From positions 1 through 64,000 of the forward strand of contig JFLW01000002.1 of the NCBI GenBank assembly GCA_000635495.1: 64,000 nucleotides of DNA, given 5' to 3'. Numbering within the stretch: the stretch's first letter is position 1; every line of letters starts with the position of its first letter. Positions 7,004 to 15,404 of the stretch are shown here, one piece after another. Under the pieces are notes generated by a model, which was given only the letters and a program-made list of their open reading frames with translations, was not told the origin of the DNA and did no database searches. A program made the translations under genes and the position numbers. This DNA is from Prochlorococcus sp. scB243_495K23. Lineage in GTDB: Bacteria; Cyanobacteriota; Cyanobacteriia; PCC-6307; Cyanobiaceae.

Positions 7004-7295
7004 TTATAAAATAATCCTTTAAATCTAAATAAGATAATAACCAAAAAATAAATAGTTAAAAGTAAGAGATTTTTAAGTTTTTAATTTTTAAATAATAAAA
7101 TAAGTAACTTGAAAAGGTTTCACCTTTCATTAAGATTAAGCCTATATTGATAAAAATAATATTCTTCAATTCTTTTCAATTTTATTAATTTTTAGAAATA
7201 ATTAATTTAAAAATATAGCAAGGTCTATTTCTAAAAACTTTTTAAAACTTCTCTTTAGATTCATTAAAAGTATTAAGGTTGATAAGTTTTTTTCA
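7004..7295. other. AT-rich intergenic stretch, nothing recognised
   Basis: No convincing reading frame, RNA gene or long repeat is seen. The stretch presumably holds the promoter of the minus-strand AlbA_2 gene. Confidence 0.4.
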
Positions 7296-7496
7296 TTATT
7301 TTTCTATATGATTTTTGGGATTTCCTAAACCATATTTTCGATTTTTAGTTAATTCTTCCCAAGTTTCTTTACTTGCAATGAAATGTTCATAGGATGGTTT
7401 TCTTTTCCTATAGGAATTGATTGCCATATAAGTTGGAAATCCACTTTCAGATTAATACCAAATCGTTTTTGTTTTATGGTCAATAAACTTTTTCAT
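7296..7496 (-). pseudogene. Small ORF interrupted by an in-frame TAA
   Basis: On the minus strand a frame starts MKKFIDHKTKTIWY, meets TAA at 7452-7454, then continues open as SESGFPTYMAINSYRKRKPS and on to a second stop at 7296-7298, giving 52 more codons. The second part looks like real protein. The frame could be a 66-aa gene broken by one nonsense change, or translation may restart at the internal ATG (MAINSYRK, 7296-7427, 43 aa). No family is recognised. Confidence 0.4.
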
Positions 7497-7633
7497 TTTT
7501 ACCAAAACATTTAACTAATTTTATATTTAATACAATGCACTTAAAATTTAGTTAAAAAACTAAATCATTAATTAAATTTTTAATAAAAAGTGATTTTCCC
7601 GTCTATTATTCGTAGGATTCTTTTGTAATTTTA

Positions 7634-7774
7634 ATGAGATCATTTACGGTATCAGCACTTCTTGAGGGCTATAGAGTTGAAGAAAAGATCCAGGCTGTAT
7701 CCATACATCATGCTATTAAGATAATGAAGGCAAAATATGGAAACTCAGCTAGGAATATTTATGTTCTTGATTAG
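7634..7774 (+). CDS. Small protein, paralogue of 14887-15045
   Basis: This encodes 46 aa: MRSFTVSALLEGYRVEEKIQ, then AVSIHHAIKIMKAKYGNSAR, then NIYVLD. It aligns end to end with the 52-aa protein at 14887-15045 (KSFIVSGLVEEYRIKTNLFA). Shared features are a +SF-VS-L-E-YR strand, an A-S-hh-A+++++K+Y helix and a closing IYV strand. This suggests a compact beta-alpha fold. Function unknown. It lies seven bases before the next gene, so the two may be co-transcribed. Confidence 0.55.
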   Translation: MRSFTVSALLEGYRVEEKIQAVSIHHAIKIMKAKYGNSARNIYVLD

Positions 7775-7780
7775 TTTGCA

Positions 7781-8074
7781 ATGTTAATTAATCTTTTAAA
7801 ATTTTCTAATGATTATTGCTTCCTTAATTACTCCCTAACTAAGGAGAATCTAGAATTGCTTGGAGTAAAACATTGGCTTTACAAACTTTATAAGAGTTAT
7901 AACAATAAGGAATTTAAAAAAATTTTTGGATCAGATTATTTTTCTAAACATATAAAGGTTGTAGAAATCAATAAAATTCCTGATATAACTTTAAAAAGTC
8001 AGAATATTATTATCGACTGGATTGATATAAGTGGTTATGACGAAGAGGGCTATACGATTGAGGCAGAAAAATAG
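7781..8074 (+). CDS. Hypothetical protein, 97 aa
   Basis: I do not recognise this 97-aa protein. It is rich in Lys, Asn, Ile and aromatic residues. The middle (KLYKSYNNKEFKKIFGSDYF) is probably helical and the end is acidic (DISGYDEEGYTIEAEK). It has no signal peptide or membrane segment. It begins seven bases after a 46-aa gene and is probably in the same transcript. Confidence 0.45.
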   Translation: MLINLLKFSNDYCFLNYSLTKENLELLGVKHWLYKLYKSYNNKEFKKIFGSDYFSKHIKVVEINKIPDITLKSQNIIIDWIDISGYDEEGYTIEAEK

Positions 8075-8266
8075 TTGTATAATTTTTAATGAAATTTGTA
8101 GAAATTACTAATAAGAATATAAATAATGAAAATTTTGAGAACGGTTTTAAAGCTAGTAATTTAATTTTTGTTTTTTTCATGAGAGGAATTTATTATGCGA
8201 TTGAGTTTTGTTTTAATAGAAAGAAAATATTTACTATAATTCTTAAAGTTTTTGGTAACCAAATAT

Positions 8267-8452
8267 TTAATCTAGACCAATAAATTTAATAATATCTTCA
8301 TCAACATTTTCTTTTAAAAATTTAAACTTTCGCATAAATTCTTTCGAATCTTTGCATTCTAATTTATTAGTAGATCCATTTGATCCAATAATCAAAAATG
8401 ATTTTGAAGGAATATTTACCTTAACAAAATCTACGAACTCTAGATTTTCCAT
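8267..8452 (-). CDS. Hypothetical protein, 61 aa
   Basis: This minus-strand frame encodes a balanced composition: MENLEFVDFVKVNIPSKSFL, then IIGSNGSTNKLECKDSKEFM, then a Lys-rich helix. The alternation suggests two or three strands followed by a helix. No family is recognised. It could be a decayed remnant. Confidence 0.4.
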   Translation of the reverse strand: MENLEFVDFVKVNIPSKSFLIIGSNGSTNKLECKDSKEFMRKFKFLKENVDEDIIKFIGLD

Positions 8453-8567
8453 GATTATTAATTTTATTTAATTGTTGATTGTTAGTAATAATTTTGAATG
8501 AAAGTCTGAATAATTTTTTTATTAAAAATTTTATTCGAAAGTTTATTTTTTAGAGGGATAAAAACTT

Positions 8568-8756
8568 TTAAGAGTAATTAAAATAATCCCAAAAAATAAG
8601 TTCTTCTTTTTTAAAGGAGGATTTATTCATCCATTCTCCAAATTCTTCTCTGATGGCAGATCTTGATTCTGGTTTAATTGAAACCCATCTCTTTTTAAAG
8701 TCATTTTTTGCCATTTGTATTGAGATTTCAATTCTCAATTTTTCATGTTCAGTCAT
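8568..8756 (-). CDS. Hypothetical helical protein, 62 aa
   Basis: This encodes MTEHEKLRIEISIQMAKNDF, then KKRWVSIKPESRSAIREEFG, then EWMNKSSFKKEELIFWDYF and a short tail. The protein is helical, amphipathic and rich in charged and Trp residues, which supports real coding. It shows no membrane segment or known domain. Confidence 0.45.
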   Translation of the reverse strand: MTEHEKLRIEISIQMAKNDFKKRWVSIKPESRSAIREEFGEWMNKSSFKKEELIFWDYFNYS

Positions 8757-9029
8757 TGTTGATAAAAGTTATATATGAATACAAAAAATAAGTTTTATAT
8801 TTTATGAAGTTAAAATTCAAAAGAATTTTATATTCTAAAAATTTTAATCAATTTGCTTATTTTTTTCTTTTCCTGTTCTCTATATAAAGAGTGGTTTTAT
8901 GACAGTCAGGTTTGTCTCTTTCTTAATCTAGCAGGGTCTTAAAAATATTCAATATTGGTGTTCACTATTTAAATCGCCCATATGATTTTTTAATTCCATT
9001 TTTTATTAATTGACTAATATGTGTTGTTC

Positions 9030-9167
9030 TTATTCCTGCAAAGCTTTAAATCTTTGAAGAGCTTCTCCTCTTAAAGCTCCTTTACTTGTAAAAAATAATT
9101 TCTCTCTACGATTAGAAGCTGTAAATATAAATGCTGACCAATTAGTAATTTCAACAATATTAAACAT
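9030..9167 (-). CDS. Hypothetical protein, 45 aa
   Basis: The minus strand reads MFNIVEITNWSAFIFTASNR, then REKLFFTSKGALRGEALQRF, then KALQE. The mixed strand-then-helix composition is unlike random AT-rich translation. No family is recognised. The rest of 8757-9235 shows nothing else I can support. Confidence 0.35.
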   Translation of the reverse strand: MFNIVEITNWSAFIFTASNRREKLFFTSKGALRGEALQRFKALQE

Positions 9168-9235
9168 ATCTTTAAAATAATTAATTGTAAAAAGTTAATT
9201 ATTTAAAAATCATATATATTATTTCTAGAGCTAAG

Positions 9236-9356
9236 TAGTTCATCCAGAACACTAACGTCAATCTTCCAGAAGATTGTTAGTTACCAACCTGTCTTAAGTT
9301 CCTGCTGAATAAGGATTTTTAATCTATATCCCATTAGGGTTCATGAGTAGGAACCT
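9236..9356 (+). promoter_or_regulatory. Structured leader upstream of a 76-aa gene
   Basis: A strong stem-loop is formed by caatctt (9259-9265) and aagattg (9270-9276), extended by actaa/ttagt outside a small bulge. An outer pairing gttcct (9298-9303) with aggaac (9349-9354) closes a second domain ending 18 bases before the ATG at 9374. The leader is less AT-rich than its surroundings. It may be a cis-regulatory RNA. I could not match it with confidence to a known riboswitch class. Confidence 0.4.
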
Positions 9357-9373
9357 AAATTAAAAGCACACCT

Positions 9374-9604
9374 ATGAAACCTTATGATGACTCCAATTGG
9401 AGGGAAGAATACAAAAAATATACAAGTAATAAAAGGTATCTTGAATTACTTGAGAACGGACCTAAGAGTCTTTCCCAAGCATGGATACTAGGAGCAATGT
9501 ATTCTGATTGGAAGAAGATAAAGGGATATAATAAGTTAGATCCAAAAGAAAACGTAGGTCAATGTCAATCATCTCTCAAAGATTTCTACAAGAGAAATGG
9601 ATAG
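9374..9604 (+). CDS. Small conserved-looking protein, 76 aa
   Basis: This encodes MKPYDDSNWREEYKKYTSNK, then RYLELLENGPKSLSQAWILG, then AMYSDWKKIKGYNKLD and a polar tail. It is soluble, rich in Trp and Tyr, with a central amphipathic helix. I do not recognise a family. It has a long structured leader and overlaps a 27-aa ORF at its 3' end, suggesting translational coupling. Confidence 0.55.
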   Translation: MKPYDDSNWREEYKKYTSNKRYLELLENGPKSLSQAWILGAMYSDWKKIKGYNKLDPKENVGQCQSSLKDFYKRNG

Positions 9605-9680
9605 TGTAGAAACCCTTTTCGAGGATATCGAACAACTCAACATGCTATATGAAGAGATGTGCTGGATACATGATTTTTAA
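9597..9680 (+). CDS. Tiny acidic protein overlapping the previous gene
   Basis: This encodes 27 aa: MDSVETLFEDIEQLNMLYEE then MCWIHDF. It starts inside the previous gene and overlaps its last eight bases, the layout of a coupled gene pair. The sequence is a clean acidic amphipathic helix with a Cys-Trp end. It is too short to assign, but composition and overlap argue against chance. Confidence 0.4.
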   Translation: MDSVETLFEDIEQLNMLYEEMCWIHDF

Positions 9681-10104
9681 CTTGATTTCAGAGCAGATTA
9701 TTTTTGATAAAGGAGGATCAAATCCAAGAAGAATAAAAATACGTTTTTAGCATCTAAAGTGTTCTGCATGGATGAGGGTTTCGGCTCTGCAAAGAAATTT
9801 ATCTTAAATTAAGATAGTTATTCCGATTTTCTAATTGAATAATTGGAACTTATTAAAACCAAGATCTTCTGAATCATCAAGCTATAAAAACTTCTTTTAT
9901 TGAAGTTCATATTTTCTATTAACTATTTCGATTTTTTTAGGCATATGAATTATTTGAAGACTAATTTCAGATAAAAAAATTAGTACCTTCTGATAATTTC
10001 GAATCAATCATTAGTCTTGAAAGATAGTCTTTTAAAAACGTACTGAGGTTTTTAAAAAATGTTAATATGATATAAAATTTATTCAGGATAGTAGAAGGTC
10101 TTAT
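9681..10104. other. Intergenic stretch of about 420 bases, nothing recognised
   Basis: Both strands carry frequent stops. There is an aaaggagg near 9710 with no ORF behind it, which suggests a decayed gene. No repeat or RNA gene was recognised. Confidence 0.35.
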
Positions 10105-10290
10105 ATGAACTTAAAAGAAAATAAAAGTCTTGTCAAATATCAGAAAGGACATGTCTTTAGAAGTCCTGAAGATTCATATCGAAAGGCTGATATATATCTC
10201 CGAAATATATCTTAAGAACAATTAACTCAAATTAAAAAAGGAGATCGTAATTTAGCTGAGTTATTAATTTCCAATGAAATCAAAAATTAA
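10105..10290 (+). pseudogene. Small ORF with in-frame TAA, overlapping helicase start
   Basis: The frame opens with 36 codons ending YRKADIYLRNIS, meets TAA at 10213-10215, then stays open as EQLTQIKKGDRNLAELLISN and EIKN to a TAA at 10288-10290. Joined, this is a smooth 61-residue helical protein, so one change from a Lys or Gln codon probably broke it. The end overlaps the start of the large nuclease-helicase gene by 17 bases, so it may still serve as a coupled leader. No family is recognised. Confidence 0.45.
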
Positions 10291-13200
10291 AGTAGTAAAA
10301 CGAAAATTCACACCAACGCAGCTTGCCCTATTTAGTCGGAGTCCAATTATAGGAGCTTGGTGGGAAGAATTAAAATCTCAAGGCCTTTTTAAAGATAAAC
10401 TTCCAGATGATACTGAATTAGATAAACAACTATTTATTGATGGTTTGCGTCATGAAGAAGTCCTTATAAAAAAATTAAAAAAGCAAGGATTTCAAATCGC
10501 TGAATTAGAAGGCAAGCAAAATGAAAGTGATTATAAGGCAACAAAAAAAGCAATGTCTGAAGGTTATGACTTTATCTGGCAAGCTTCATTAACTAATGAA
10601 GAGATGCGAGGTTCTGCAGATTTATTAAGAAAAATTCCAGGCTCTTCTCCTTTTGGAGATTGGAGTTATCAACCGATTGAATGCAAACTTTCTTCTAAAA
10701 CTAAAACAACTTTTTTAGTACAGGCTTGCTCATATTGTGATCTCTTATCACCCTTACTTAAAAAGAGACCAAATCAATTTGAACTATATCTAGGTGGTGG
10801 AAAATTCAAGGAATTTAAAACTGATAAGTTCTGGTATTGGTATCAACTTTTAAGAAAACGTTATGGAGATTTTCAAAATAGTTTTAATCCAAATAACATC
10901 CCAATTGATAATCCAGGTGATCATGGAAGCTGGGAAGCATTTATACAGGAACGATTAGAAGCTTCAAGAGACTTAGTGACGGTAGCAAAAATGCGCCAAA
11001 CTCAAAGATTAAAACTCAAAGAATCTGATATTCATACTATTGATGACTTAGCAGAATTAAAAGAGGGGACAAAAGTTCAAGGATTAAGGTTAGAAGCTTT
11101 AAATGATTTAAAAGAGCAAGCTAAGTTACAAGTTAAACCTAAAGGTCCAGATGGGAAACCAAACTATATATTAAAAAAAATAATTGAAGGGAAAGGATTA
11201 ACGATATTACCAAAACAAAATCAAGGTGATATCTGGTTCGATTTAGAGGGTGTTCAAGATCCTGTTCTTGGAACTCAGTTGGAATATCTTATTGGTCTTT
11301 GTTATCAGAACGAATCTGATACCTCTACTGTTTATAAAGCATGGTGGGCACATTCTCCTTCAGAAGAAAAAAAAGCGTTTGAAGATTGGGTGGAATGGGT
11401 AGAAAATCGTTTAAAAAGATATCCAAATTTAAAAATTTATCACTACGGCAGTTATGAAAAAAGTGCAATCAGAAGATTAGCTCAGCAATATTCAACTAAG
11501 GAGACAATAATTGATAACTGGTTACGTTCTTCGCTTTTAGTTGATCTTTTGCCTGTTGTTACTGGCTCTCTTGTTTTAGGCGAAGATAGTTATTCAATCA
11601 AAAAGGTTGAGAAACTATATATGGATCATCGAGATGCAGATGTTAAGACGGCTGGAGATTCAGTAGTCGCATATCGAAAGTGGTCCGATTCAGGAGAACC
11701 AAAGAATCCAGGAATACTTCCAAAAGGAAGTCCTCAACTACAAATAATTGAAGACTACAACAGAGAGGACTGTGAATCGACTCAACTCCTTCATGAGTGG
11801 TTGCTTAATCTAAGAAAGAATAAAGGCTTGCCTGAACAACCTTTAGAGCCATTACTAAAAGAAGAAAATATAGGAATAATAACCCCTCTTGAATATCTAA
11901 GTCATAAGTTATTAGATGAACTCCCTGAAAAATGTAAAACTTTAAACTCATTAGATTTAAGAGATGACTCTATTAAAATAAATCAGAAGGGTAGTAGAGG
12001 AATGACTTGGCGGGCACAACTTTTACTAGCTCACCTTCTTCCCTTTCACCTCAGAGAAGCAAAAGTTTTATGGTGGACATATTTTGATCGAAAAGAGATA
12101 GCTTCTTATAATTCTGATGAGTTACTAGAAGATAGCGAAGTTATTGAAGGTGCTGTTTGGGAAAAATCTGAATCGCGACAAAGTGTAAGGACTGGAGCAG
12201 ACTTTCACTCATTAAAATTCAACCCAGACCAAAATCTCAAGCTTTATAGCAGTCAAGATGGAGCTTCTAGACTTACTCTTGAAATAGCATCAACAGGTTT
12301 AAAGATTGATGCTGTTGAAGTTGATAGTGACAGAGGCCAAGTCACTCTTAAATATCCTTGGAAAAAAAAAGAAAAGAGAATAGATGATGGATTTTTAGAT
12401 GGAATTCCAAAAGAGCCATGCACTCTAATAAAAGTCCCCTCTGATATTGCCAAACCTCTTCGAGATCGTCTCGAGATACAAGCAGATTCCTGGATTAATG
12501 GAAATAAAAAATTACCAAATGCCATACATCAATTACTAGAGTGTCAATCAGTCAAAGGTTTAATAGAACTAAATAAAAATATCCGAGAAAATCCAAAAGC
12601 TCTTCCGAAGCTTTTAGCTAATTTTTTAGAAATAGAATTTGAAACAGTAATTGCTTTGCAAGGCCCACCTGGCACAGGTAAATCTTCTGTAACAGCAAAA
12701 TTCATATCTGAATTAATAAAACTAAATAAGAAAATAGCTATAAGCTCCAATAGCAATCAAGCTATAAATAATTTGTTATTGAAAGTAAAAAATATTTGTA
12801 AAAAGGAAGGTCTTAATAATCAGATTGTTAAAGCTACTAGTCAGAAAAAAGATCAACAACTTACAAATAGTGGAATAGGTTTAATTCCTTCTTCGTCATT
12901 GACTTTAAATGAAACTGTTATTGGGGGAACTACTTGGGTATTCTCACGAGAGGAATTAAATAATGTTTTTGATGTTCTTGTAATTGATGAAGCAGGACAG
13001 ATGTCTCTTGCAAACTTGCTTGTAATGGCTGGATGCGCTAAATCAATTCTTTTAGTCGGAGATCAGCAGCAACTTTCACAACCAACTAAAGCTGATCATC
13101 CAGGAGATTCAGGAAAATCTTGTTTGGAATATTTAATGCAAGGAGCAAATGTCGTGCCAGAAGATAAAGGAATCTTTTTAAATACAAGCTGGCGAATGGA

Positions 13201-13813
13201 ACCTTCTATAACCAATATTGTTTCTGAACTTTTTTATGATAAAAGACTTATGGGTAATCCTTCTAATGAGAATAATTCTATTAATTGGGGGAAGCCATGC
13301 TTAAGAGGATCAGGTAATCCATTTCCTAATCAAGGTATAGTTTTTGAAGCGATTGAACATTCTGGATGTAGTGTAAAAAGTATTGAAGAGATTGACTTTA
13401 TACAAAAACTTGTTGAATCTCTACTTGGAGGAAGCTATACATATTCTCAATTTAATGAGAAACGTACAGGAGAAATCACACCCAATGACATTCTTGTCAC
13501 GGCTCCATATAACGTTCAGGTAAACAGATTAGAACAAAGGCTAGAAGGTAAAGCAAAAGTAGGAACAGTTGATCGTTTTCAAGGCCAAGAAGCTCCTATT
13601 GCTATTCATTCCTTAACCTCAAGTTCCGGTGATAATGCTCCAAGAGGTATAGACTTTTTATTAGAACCAAATCGATTAAATGTAGCAATAAGTAGAGCTC
13701 AATGTCTATCAATTATTATTGGTTGTCCTAGGCTTGCAACTGGATTAATTAATACTGTAGATGAAGCTGAAAAAGTTAATAGACTATGTCTATTAATGAT
13801 GAGAAATTTATAA
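10274..13813 (+). CDS. TM0106-type RecB-like nuclease / RNase H-like / SF1 helicase fusion
   Basis: This 1179-aa protein has three catalytic-looking parts. The first is an N-terminal RecB-like PD-(D/E)XK nuclease (about 10-200), with GSADLLRK near 114 and PIECKLSSK near 134. The second is a YprB-type RNase H-like exonuclease (about 315-510), with DIWFDLEGVQ near 318 and EDYNREDCESTQLLHEWL at its end. The third is a C-terminal DNA2/NAM7-type SF1 helicase (about 750-1170), with LQGPPGTGKSS near 794, LVIDEAGQMS near 903, LVGDQQQLSQP, TSWRMEP, VDRFQGQE and NVAISRA. All key motifs are present, so it is probably active. The family is presumed to process DNA or RNA ends. Its place in an island suggests a defence or mobile-element role, which is inferred. 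Confidence 0.85.
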   Translation: MKSKIKVVKRKFTPTQLALFSRSPIIGAWWEELKSQGLFKDKLPDDTELDKQLFIDGLRHEEVLIKKLKKQGFQIAELEGKQNESDYKATKKAMSEGYDFIWQASLTNEEMRGSADLLRKIPGSSPFGDWSYQPIECKLSSKTKTTFLVQACSYCDLLSPLLKKRPNQFELYLGGGKFKEFKTDKFWYWYQLLRKRYGDFQNSFNPNNIPIDNPGDHGSWEAFIQERLEASRDLVTVAKMRQTQRLKLKESDIHTIDDLAELKEGTKVQGLRLEALNDLKEQAKLQVKPKGPDGKPNYILKKIIEGKGLTILPKQNQGDIWFDLEGVQDPVLGTQLEYLIGLCYQNESDTSTVYKAWWAHSPSEEKKAFEDWVEWVENRLKRYPNLKIYHYGSYEKSAIRRLAQQYSTKETIIDNWLRSSLLVDLLPVVTGSLVLGEDSYSIKKVEKLYMDHRDADVKTAGDSVVAYRKWSDSGEPKNPGILPKGSPQLQIIEDYNREDCESTQLLHEWLLNLRKNKGLPEQPLEPLLKEENIGIITPLEYLSHKLLDELPEKCKTLNSLDLRDDSIKINQKGSRGMTWRAQLLLAHLLPFHLREAKVLWWTYFDRKEIASYNSDELLEDSEVIEGAVWEKSESRQSVRTGADFHSLKFNPDQNLKLYSSQDGASRLTLEIASTGLKIDAVEVDSDRGQVTLKYPWKKKEKRIDDGFLDGIPKEPCTLIKVPSDIAKPLRDRLEIQADSWINGNKKLPNAIHQLLECQSVKGLIELNKNIRENPKALPKLLANFLEIEFETVIALQGPPGTGKSSVTAKFISELIKLNKKIAISSNSNQAINNLLLKVKNICKKEGLNNQIVKATSQKKDQQLTNSGIGLIPSSSLTLNETVIGGTTWVFSREELNNVFDVLVIDEAGQMSLANLLVMAGCAKSILLVGDQQQLSQPTKADHPGDSGKSCLEYLMQGANVVPEDKGIFLNTSWRMEPSITNIVSELFYDKRLMGNPSNENNSINWGKPCLRGSGNPFPNQGIVFEAIEHSGCSVKSIEEIDFIQKLVESLLGGSYTYSQFNEKRTGEITPNDILVTAPYNVQVNRLEQRLEGKAKVGTVDRFQGQEAPIAIHSLTSSSGDNAPRGIDFLLEPNRLNVAISRAQCLSIIIGCPRLATGLINTVDEAEKVNRLCLLMMRNL

Positions 13814-13969
13814 ATTATGATAACTTGGTAAAGATCGAACTTAATTGAGATAAGCTATTTTGTAGAAGCGATAAGAAATGAATATAAAACTTAAATTAGA
13901 AAGTTATCTTAAAGGAGGATATCCAATTAGAGAATGTATAGATTTTTGGATATTTTCAAAATTAGATTT

Positions 13970-14431
13970 TTATGACGAGTTGATTGATTTAATAGTCCAT
14001 TTACCACTTTCCATTCTGTTAAACCAGATTAGACCATGAGAAATCATGAATCCTCTCCATCCAATAGAATCACAATCTATTTCGGCAGTAATAACATTAT
14101 TTACCCATTCTTTAGGGAAGATTTCATCAAAACTTTTATTTTTTATGAATTCTCTTCTTGGACCATTTTGAAGTTCATCAATTAGAACATTTTTATAAAT
14201 TCCTTGAATATCTTTTTTTGCTATGAGATTTTGAATCTTTCTCCCAAAATCATGTGCTTCCTGTCTGTCATAGTAATCATAACTTTGTTTCTTTTTTAAT
14301 AAAGAACAATCTTTTCTACTTGGTATTAGACTTTCAGAATTTGCTTGAAGAGGCACCGTAAAAATTATCAATAAAGCAAGTATTAATTTCTTACAAAAGT
14401 TCTCTGCTCGGAACTTATCTTTCTGAACCAT
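13970..14431 (-). CDS. Secreted hypothetical protein, 153 aa
   Basis: A signal peptide is likely: a basic start (KFRAENFCKK), a hydrophobic core (LILALLIIFTVPL) and a probable cleavage after QANS at about residue 32. The mature part of about 120 aa is charged and contains two Cys that could pair. No family is recognised. Its start overlaps the upstream gene by 17 bases, so the two form one minus-strand unit. Confidence 0.55.
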   Translation of the reverse strand: MVQKDKFRAENFCKKLILALLIIFTVPLQANSESLIPSRKDCSLLKKKQSYDYYDRQEAHDFGRKIQNLIAKKDIQGIYKNVLIDELQNGPRREFIKNKSFDEIFPKEWVNNVITAEIDCDSIGWRGFMISHGLIWFNRMESGKWTIKSINSS

Positions 14432-14876
14432 TTACCCAGCCACCTGATCTACATTTGCCAGAATTATTAATATCGTAGCTATCGCACCAATAGCTATTTA
14501 AAGCAAATATTACATTGCTTTTAATTCTCTTAGCCCCACCAGAAACAGGCAAATAATGGATACCTTTTTTTGCATTTAATTTCTCCGAACAAAAGAAATC
14601 AGAACCGCACATTGCGTATGCTATGCCCTTTTCATTTACATAAAGTACTGCTGATGTTCCAGTATTTCTCCAATAAGGGATGCCTGGGAATCCATTTTCT
14701 TTTGCTTTTTGGTGGTGGCGAGCAACTCTTGTTTTATTAGATTCAAAGACATATTTCCATTCAATTTTTGGAAGATTCACAAAAATAACCCAAAAAAGAA
14801 TCGGTCCATATATAGCTCCTACCCAAGCCCATATTCCATACCTTTTGCGATTTTTTATTTTTTGATTTTTAGACAT
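14415..14876 (-). CDS. Membrane-anchored hypothetical protein with Cys-rich end
   Basis: This 153-aa protein has a basic N-terminus (KNQKIKNRKR) followed by one transmembrane segment (about 14-36). The remainder is predicted outside the cytoplasm and carries four or more Cys (AMCGSDFFCSEK, YWCDSY, GKCRSGG). The middle segment (GIPYWRNTGTSAVLYVNEKG) and the spaced Cys resemble the periplasmic part of minor pilin (pseudopilin) proteins, but I see no prepilin cleavage site. It is translationally coupled to the secreted gene downstream. Confidence 0.5.
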   Translation of the reverse strand: MSKNQKIKNRKRYGIWAWVGAIYGPILFWVIFVNLPKIEWKYVFESNKTRVARHHQKAKENGFPGIPYWRNTGTSAVLYVNEKGIAYAMCGSDFFCSEKLNAKKGIHYLPVSGGAKRIKSNVIFALNSYWCDSYDINNSGKCRSGGWVNGSER

Positions 14877-14886
14877 ATCTTTGAAA

Positions 14887-15045
14887 TTACTTTTTTCTTC
14901 TGAATAAATTTTGAATAACGTATATATCTTTTGCTTCAGGATATTTTTGCTGGAAAACTTTTACAGCACTTTTAGGAGATAGCGCAAAGAGATTTGTTTT
15001 TATTCTGTATTCCTCTACCAATCCTGAAACTATAAAGCTTTTCAA
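14887..15045 (-). CDS. Small protein, paralogue of 7634-7774
   Basis: This 52-aa protein has a TTG start: MKSFIVSGLVEEYRIKTNLF, then ALSPKSAVKVFQQKYPEAKD, then IYVIQNLFRRKK. It is homologous by eye to the 46-aa protein 7 kb away, over the whole length of the latter. The extra basic tail (FRRKK) is unique to this copy. It lies 10 bases upstream of the membrane-protein gene, in the same orientation, so it probably heads that unit. Confidence 0.5.
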   Translation of the reverse strand: MKSFIVSGLVEEYRIKTNLFALSPKSAVKVFQQKYPEAKDIYVIQNLFRRKK

Positions 15046-15093
15046 AAGTAATTAATTCTTTTCAATAATTTTAGAGTACTTGTCAAATAAAAA

Positions 15094-15330
15094 TCAGTCT
15101 GGCCATTGATGAGGAATTAGCCCACCTAAAGCAGCTTTGTTTCTTGGAGTGTCTTTAAAAAATGCAGCGTCACAATTACGACAGCCCCAAGTTCTATTAA
15201 TAGGAAAGTCTGGAATACAGCCAATTACAAATATATCGTCACGGAAATAGTCCTCTTCTAGTGGCATACCTAGAACAGCTTTTCTAACTTCTTTCTGTTT
15301 GCATCTGGGGCAAATAGCTCCTTTTTTTAT
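15094..15330 (-). pseudogene. Zinc-ribbon-like protein lacking a normal start
   Basis: The minus-strand frame carries two Cys pairs, ICPRCKQKEVRKAVLGMP and WGCRNCDAAFFKDT, which fit a four-Cys zinc site. The chain runs about 78 codons to a stop at 15094-15096. The only upstream codons in frame are ATA AAA AAA GGA after a TAA, so there is no ATG, GTG or TTG before the first Cys pair. A run of seven A at this point suggests a slippage frameshift. An unusual start cannot be excluded. Confidence 0.45.
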
Positions 15331-15404
15331 TTAGGAATTCAAAATAAATTAATTTTTCCTTTACAAATTCGAAGTAGGTTGAATAGTAACGCGCCCATTT
15401 TTTT

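Noticed and set aside
8089-8283. A 64-codon plus-strand frame with a hydrophobic middle
   Set aside because: Composition is dominated by Asn, Phe, Ile and Lys as in random AT-rich DNA, and its end overlaps the 61-aa minus-strand frame. Not supported enough to list.
13878-14039. A 53-codon plus-strand frame (MNIKLKLESYLKGG...) after the helicase gene
   Set aside because: Its second half is antisense to the secreted-protein gene at 13970, and the start has no clear context. It may be a decayed gene but is not convincing.
15307-15330. A fourth copy of the terminator element (ggggcaaatagctcc plus T-run)
   Set aside because: It resembles copies B and C, but the same bases encode the first Cys pair of the zinc-ribbon frame, and the ttgacagtcga part is missing. 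Coincidence is likely.
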